A DNA stretch of 58,565 nucleotides, taken from Vibrio harveyi NBRC 15634 = ATCC 14126 = KCTC 12724. Its GTDB lineage: Bacteria; Pseudomonadota; Gammaproteobacteria; Enterobacterales; Vibrionaceae. Within the stretch, counting starts at the first letter, position 1. Every line of letters starts with the position of its first letter. Positions 57,701-58,565 of this stretch are shown here, piece after piece. The stretch spans positions 1-58,565 of the forward strand of contig NZ_BCUF01000038.1 in assembly GCF_001591145.1 (NCBI RefSeq). The letters run 5' to 3'. Position numbers and translations under genes: made by a program. The notes under the pieces are model-generated. The model had not been told where the DNA came from. It made no database searches and saw only the letters and a list, made by a program, of their open reading frames with translations.

Positions 57701-58565
57701 ATCCACCGAAATCGCATCTACGTCAGTGATGATTGGCTTATCATCGACGATGGTGACTGGGATACTTACCGTTGACGTATCACCATCAAAATCGGTCGCA
57801 ATGATTGGGAAATTGAGGAGCAACTCATCACTGTTTGGCGCATGGTCAATTGGACCTTGCAGCGTAAAGTTATAGCTGCCATCAGTATTAACGGTAAGCG
57901 TGAATACCGCGTTAGCGCCTGCTGTCGCCTCATAGGTAAAGCTACCATCTGGGTTTGCAGTTTCCGCTAGTGTCACGTCGACACCTTGCGATTTCAGACC
58001 ATCAACCGGTGTTGCAGAGCTGTCTAGTTGGTAACTCACTACTCGGTCTGAGCCTTGCGTCGTCGTAAAGTTGCCATCAATAGAAACCGGATTACTTTGG
58101 TCTGAGCCAATACTCGCTAAATCGTCCTCGTCCACACTGATCGCATCAACATCAGTGATGGTTGGCTTATCATCGACGATGGTGACTGGGATACTTACCG
58201 TTGACGTATCACCATCAAAATCGGTCGCAATGATTGGGAAGTTAAGGATCAGCTCATCGCTGTTTGGCGCATGGTCAATTGGACCTTGCAGCGTAAAATT
58301 GTAGCTACCATCTGGGTTTACCGTCAGCCTAAAGACCGCACTGGTCCCTGCTGTCGCTTCATACGTAAAGCTGCCATCTGGGTTTGCGGTTTCCGCTAGT
58401 GTCACGTCGACACCTTGCGATTTCAAACCATCAACTGGCGTTGCAGAGCCATCAAGCTGATAGCTCACCACTCGGTCTGAGCCTTGCGTCGTCGTAAAGT
58501 TACCACCAATGGAAACCGGATTACTTTGGTCTGAACCGATAGTCGCTAAATCGTCCTCGTCCACG
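45749..58565 (-). CDS. Giant type I secreted RTX adhesin, N-terminus beyond window (partial)
   Basis: More than 4270 residues are visible; the reading frame runs off the right edge. From the edge inward: twelve tandem T1SS-143 repeats each beginning V-D-E-D-D and ending D-F-D-G-D-T, a divergent module, about nine unlike Ig/cadherin-type modules separated by P-V-A-D / P-V-V-D boundaries, three ~107-residue cadherin-like repeats, glycine/aspartate-rich RTX nonapeptides, and a T1SS C-terminal secretion domain. The Asp-rich repeats should bind calcium and stiffen in sea water, as in LapA-like biofilm or surface adhesins. The missing N-terminus would show whether a LapG-cleavable retention module exists. 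The leftmost-strand first codon (GTG at the edge) is an internal Val, not a start. No type I transporter gene is visible. Confidence 0.93.
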   Translation of the reverse strand, partial: VDEDDLATIGSDQSNPVSIGGNFTTTQGSDRVVSYQLDGSATPVDGLKSQGVDVTLAETANPDGSFTYEATAGTSAVFRLTVNPDGSYNFTLQGPIDHAPNSDELILNFPIIATDFDGDTSTVSIPVTIVDDKPTITDVDAISVDEDDLASIGSDQSNPVSIDGNFTTTQGSDRVVSYQLDSSATPVDGLKSQGVDVTLAETANPDGSFTYEATAGANAVFTLTVNTDGSYNFTLQGPIDHAPNSDELLLNFPIIATDFDGDTSTVSIPVTIVDDKPIITDVDAISVDEDDLASIGSDGSDPISIGGNFTTTQGSDGVVSYQLDGSATPVDGLKSQGVDVTLAETANPDGSFTYEATAGANAVFTLTVNTDGSYNFTLQGPIDHAPNSDELLLNFPIIATDFDGDTSTVSIPVTIVDDKPTITDVDAISVDEDDLASVGSDGSDPISINGNFTTTQGSDGVVSYQLDGSANPVAGLKSQGVDVTLAETANPDGSFTYEATAGANAVFTLTVNADGSYNFTLQGPIDHAPNSDELILNFPIIATDFDGDTSTATIPVTIVDDKPTITDVDAISVDEDDLASIGSDQSNPVSIDGNFTTIQGSDGVVSYQLDGSATPVAGLKSQGVDVTLNETANPDGSFTYVATAGVNAVFTLTVNTDGSYNFTLQGPIDHAPNSDELILNFPIVATDFDGDTSTATIPVTIVDDKPTVTDVDALTVDEDDITTIGSDQNDDAFMSGMFTTTEGSDGVVKYQLDTTADPVAGLKSQGNDVTLAETANLDGSYTYTATANGSAVFELVVKPDGSYTFTLQGPLDHATNSDSLQIDFPIIATDFDGDTSSETLPVTIVDDKPTLGGIIDTSTQTVDEDDIPTIGSDGAQSNSITGNFIANDGSDSIVEYEVSDLNSPVQGLQSGGQDLVMVEVSNSGGVSVYEARIDGTTTPIFRVTLDASDDSYQFDLLGALDHPDADGENQLVINLPIQATDFDGDVSNTQLLPITVVDDVPIIDGVVAGSEQIVDEDDLPAGTDAASAEDTVITGTLDINEGADQVASIQLSDLTTPVASLMSDGQPISLVLSSSLNGVNVYQGIAGNPAEVVFELTLDATDNSYEFDLQKPLDHPDGNQQNTIVIDLPVTATDNDGDTSPVFTLPISVVDDVPVVTQIDSLQVDEDDLPLGSDSPKEPLTVSGEFEVTSADGIDSFVLDLSTNPVPNLKSGGEDVTISPDASASTADALVYIGQTANRATVFTLTLHQDGKYDFELSGQLDHAVNSDQILLNLPVHITDGDNDTITATLPVTIVDDKPTIDAIRPGSILSVDEDDIPSEGSDTTPESNVIGGNFDVTDGADSIVSFQLDSLTSPVSGLKSGGQSLELVEFSNANGVVEYRAYVQGTTDTVFKLTLNGSADSYEFELLGALDHPSGSDQNSLVINFPVNATDFDGDVSNNITLPITVVDDVPAIIKVADTSEQTVDEDDLPGGSDSTSGDSRVLNGGFDVVDGADEIVSYQISDLDAVVSGLTSNGLDLELKPLPSAGGVTGYEAVIAGTSTQIFTLTLDANNDSYQFELLGPLDHAVVQGENTLTIDIPITVTDYDGDTSASLDLPITIVDDIPEIKSADALAVDEDDLANGSQATGKDSLEATGNFDTVEGADTVVSYQLDLTSNPIPGVTSGGLAVTLVQTGVSNNNYTYQGQTPNGSSVFTLVLNADGSYKFTLEGVLDHSVQGEDTLILDLPVFATDVDGDTAGINLPVTITDDVPTLYDASISRVEGQSGRTVRLFRDPVEGDDDLGADGAQITSFSADNSGIYFKQNGVDSSSVDLNGSNQTVSVHKVLDGVDAEIGVLIVRTNGRVTFRPNDDLDHTETDSIDFTVNVVATDGDGDTSDADVDISVRDRNAEIKTSTVTAFEDQGRGGVVAGVDSANTQDNLSTLDITPAKVDLVIDLHDIDRNESLGDIIIRDANSYEGTFFYLDSATGSYVALTTSGNNVILDGANVEQSFNGELVSLDNLYFVPDRHASTDAAGVDPRIRIEILNNGVRDHFVDGRLDIEVDAVADIATWKGTSDFAYTVDEDANNVSLNIEAETQDNSNPEAIAYELVFTEGGASATLVYSDGSAIPEVGGKYLVDANRIGEVQVDPADNFSGQIKIDVTAITTEGNNPLAGKDTARSVTEEIVIDVNPVADAGSFSVNRINIFEDNARTQDTVDPVTDHDPLQLSEVIKMTPSADIDGSEELFVRIDNFSIDGVTLVWLDSGNPSQINVVTDSGGNVLYYEIPESNLADVEVLPPIHSNEDFTFNVEGIVKDNASLSSGAAQDIRSLGTQSVIVSVKGVADIPDIELNDKTGVWSVFDDGNVRGIEATIDENGQVDLAFSVVSGELKDNPADSSETITVLLSNIPDGVELFDSDGSSIDLTFVGYDGAGEPIYEANITDANVNSGIVIRPETSSTENITITATTIVTENDGHTRSVAGEIRVKVAPVIDAQDNYVVSSEGNEDTRINIDWEPTATQSPDADEFFAELTISGFPNGSTVYVGGVAQTVTGGSITLTPGTNESEQDFSARITQDGYIQVQLEQDSSLDFDLSTQVTVKEIDAEYVDSGNPGEGIASTVINGTVKVQVNPVVEPEDLTGPVSGQTRLLVEGTGGVTDTVQSDTQGRIDFTINTAAGGSADANIIKYQEFDNSSDEVVTQLVVQFSNTSPEILNQLVIIGASNEGGGRWTITDEENFSIIAPAGLDLTPNDNTDDGANGGISSIGLTIYAQVNDLGEDASEVDATVTRQTDITLEFPTDITPQTSVAADIELDNTVQIDGSEDNVIDLGVQLASKVSTLNGDTVEDVLTLVIDPTSPSVPPGLVIGGTDVDFVNGKYVFQATVDASGNITGLDGLTLRVAEDWAGDFTLPVLFVTTDTQSGDENSTLESLPVQILPVADVPGASVDQPLDSDVTPDVTVDITGTLGLDANKQPVNDLNSDVPTNDGVGYEDGLIQLNLNVDFADDRNNLQAGQETLTNVKLTVADTTLGEFVDANGNPLGTSIEFNAAEIAAGALDEVLFKPKENYPVGGGQNTVQINIEGEITDTAVIDQTTLANPGDDTDVRNFTDSVSFEITPVVDDITISGADPTQPIVVTGDEDTLISLAQSGSGVSVSLNDNDGSEQFVSLKLTGLPTDFIVTSNSPDYTVKNNGGGEWSIQLKDLTQTSVDLSAIQIQPPKNFSGEAEIGITVFTQEELLKVPTEHTGNFKVVIDPIGDDVDVNPDTLVSGNEGEDIDININALVVDNKESIGDGATYQENDPETLRVEISNVPDGATIALADGTQFVNQGSGVFVLEIDAQDLDKVVFNSGDRNDNSWNSTLEFKVQAVDTGLDGSQSLGTPQQFDVNVEVEAINDRPEFVHTVDVETPEDTPLLLDGFSVSDVDAVLDDPSAEYVLDVTVDSGTLVVDPALVTTYNLTVQGDGSDTLELKGTVADLNNAIANGLIEFNPDLNFFGDVTVGVTVDDQGNEGLVISGVDDTLNTNSTSFNIEVTEVNDTPETTPVTLPDIEEDSGVFSISEADLIANATDIENDNLTVSNVQVADPNAGSVNFNNVTGEWEFTPASDYNGPVELTYTITDDGTTDGALDPKSVNGTASFNVTEVNDVPTTSQVALSDIAEDSAAVEITQADLLVNASDIENDTLTVSNVQLVDPSSGSLTFDSIAGTWSFTPAPGYNGTVNLTYDITDDGTTNGASDPQTASGTATFEVTEVNDAPVTSEVTLSSAEEDGGTVTITATELLSNATDPESDNLTISNLALANPTDGVLTQVSATEWTFEPASNFFGDVNFTYEITDDGTTNGSLDPITVAGTAVINVEATNDAPQIMATSVTDTINEADGQKITGISVSDIDFTGAQANEIMTVTLSLTEGDVRVEPPAGSGVTVGNGMAGEVILMGTPDNINAVLGATDAAEGVFVDAGDVNAASISLSVKVEDNGVYFENTAGTALEANQDFAINVTPVADAPTLGIDPQFNYIRQIAASQTASAQGLAIVGIMAALTDIDEVLSLELTGVPASANVTSGIAPSNITFDGTTWTVPSDEIDTLQIVATDTNSGIDVGSYDISVTAVSTESNGDEAQSSPVQISLDVSSDGDDIDQSSASDDSYLAGGDTGISLTGGDGDDLIAGGDGDDVLIGGLGSDILTGGDGSDIFKWTIDSVDEGAIDTITDFTLNEDSIDLREVISDLSSPMIDMDDLLSHISADYDASTEAVSLNITTDANVHQTIVVEHLGDSIDFNGLTSNEIVESLLNNNVLANG
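46075..46200 (-). repeat. RTX nonapeptide repeats (Ca2+-binding)
   Basis: Encodes successive G-G-D-G-D-D-x-x-x type nonapeptides (G-G-D-G-D-D-L-I-A, G-G-D-G-D-D-V-L-I, G-G-L-G-S-D-I-L-T, G-G-D-G-S-D-I-F-K), the beta-roll that folds on calcium after export. Confidence 0.92.
47055..48030 (-). repeat. Three cadherin-like repeats of ~107 residues
   Basis: Boundaries fall at V-T-E-V-N-D (about 48030, 47700, 47380). Each repeat has an E-E/A-D-S/G start, S-N-V-Q or S-N-L-A strand, T-F/W-x-F-T-P, and T-I/Y-D-D-G-T-T end. Confidence 0.85.
53300..58565 (-). repeat. Tandem T1SS-143 repeats (12 visible, 429-bp unit)
   Basis: Repeat starts (V-D-E-D-D valine codon) are at 58564, 58135, 57706, 57277, 56848, 56419, 55981, 55525, 55075, 54631, 54172 and 53722. 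The first five units are exactly 143 codons (429 bp) and nearly identical in DNA; later units diverge and vary between 139 and 153 codons. Such length-identical copies can be collapsed or expanded in assemblies. Confidence 0.93.

Noticed and set aside
56343..58304. Series of plus-strand open frames of similar sequence opposite the adhesin
   Set aside because: They recur with the 429-bp repeat and are antisense shadows of it.
58562..58564. GTG at the right edge as the start of the giant adhesin
   Set aside because: It encodes the valine of the V-D-E-D-D that opens every T1SS-143 repeat, so the gene continues beyond the window.
53300..58565. Regularly spaced near-identical repeats as a CRISPR-like or other non-coding array
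   Set aside because: The period is an exact multiple of three, the frame is open throughout and the product is a known repeat domain.

Overview
The window looks like the chromosome of a Vibrio species, probably the smaller second chromosome of a Harveyi-clade-like member. This rests on protein family content rather than on any marker gene: a giant type I secreted adhesin built from 143-residue repeats typical of Vibrio, TorS/TorT, Cti, a methylglyoxal synthase - helicase IV - YccS neighbourhood, and moderate (roughly 45-47 %) GC. No rRNA, tRNA, CRISPR array or insertion sequence was seen.

Layout. (1) 0-5.7 kb: a radical-SAM anaerobic sulfatase maturase with a downstream HEAT/TPR secreted protein, divergent from a cysteine-poor formylglycine-generating-enzyme-like lipoprotein, a periplasmic HAD phosphatase, and an outer-membrane barrel + YgiW-like OB-fold pair. 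(2) 5.8-8.2 kb: lysR-yegS and a stand-alone RibD-type deaminase. (3) 8.4-15.2 kb: a complete nine-gene F1Fo ATP synthase operon (atpIBEFHAGDC) of the proton type, lacking its usual chromosomal neighbours and so probably an accessory copy. (4) 15.8-22.4 kb: a six-gene MoxR - DUF58 - DUF4381 - BatA - BatB/C - BatD operon. (5) 22.6-28.5 kb: an eight-heme cytochrome c fused to HEAT and TPR repeats, then two divergent secreted arylsulfatases carrying C-T-A-G-R active-site motifs. (6) 28.7-35.6 kb: a CpxRA-like two-component system, a Fur-box-preceded TonB-dependent receptor, and cis/trans fatty acid isomerase with a small partner gene. (7) 35.7-45.6 kb: torS/torT, mgsA, helD, yccS and two small unknown genes. 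(8) 45.7 kb to the edge: the C-terminal ~4270 residues of a giant RTX adhesin whose N-terminus lies outside the window.

How they may work together. Regions 1, 4 and 5 look like one scattered envelope sulfatase system: two exported sulfatases, a maturase able to act without oxygen, a non-catalytic FGE-fold lipoprotein, a heme-less HEAT/TPR protein that is a paralogue of the C-terminal half of the octaheme cytochrome, and a MoxR/Bat AAA+ - VWA module. The strongest sequence link is an exact 10-mer, GGTTATAAAC, found in three intergenic regions: the maturase/FGE-like divergent promoter, upstream of moxR (where a second, inverted near-copy lies close by), and upstream of arylsulfatase 2. I regard this shared putative operator as the most interesting lead; the function of the combined system is inference. 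The ATP synthase operon is embedded between the two halves of this gene set.
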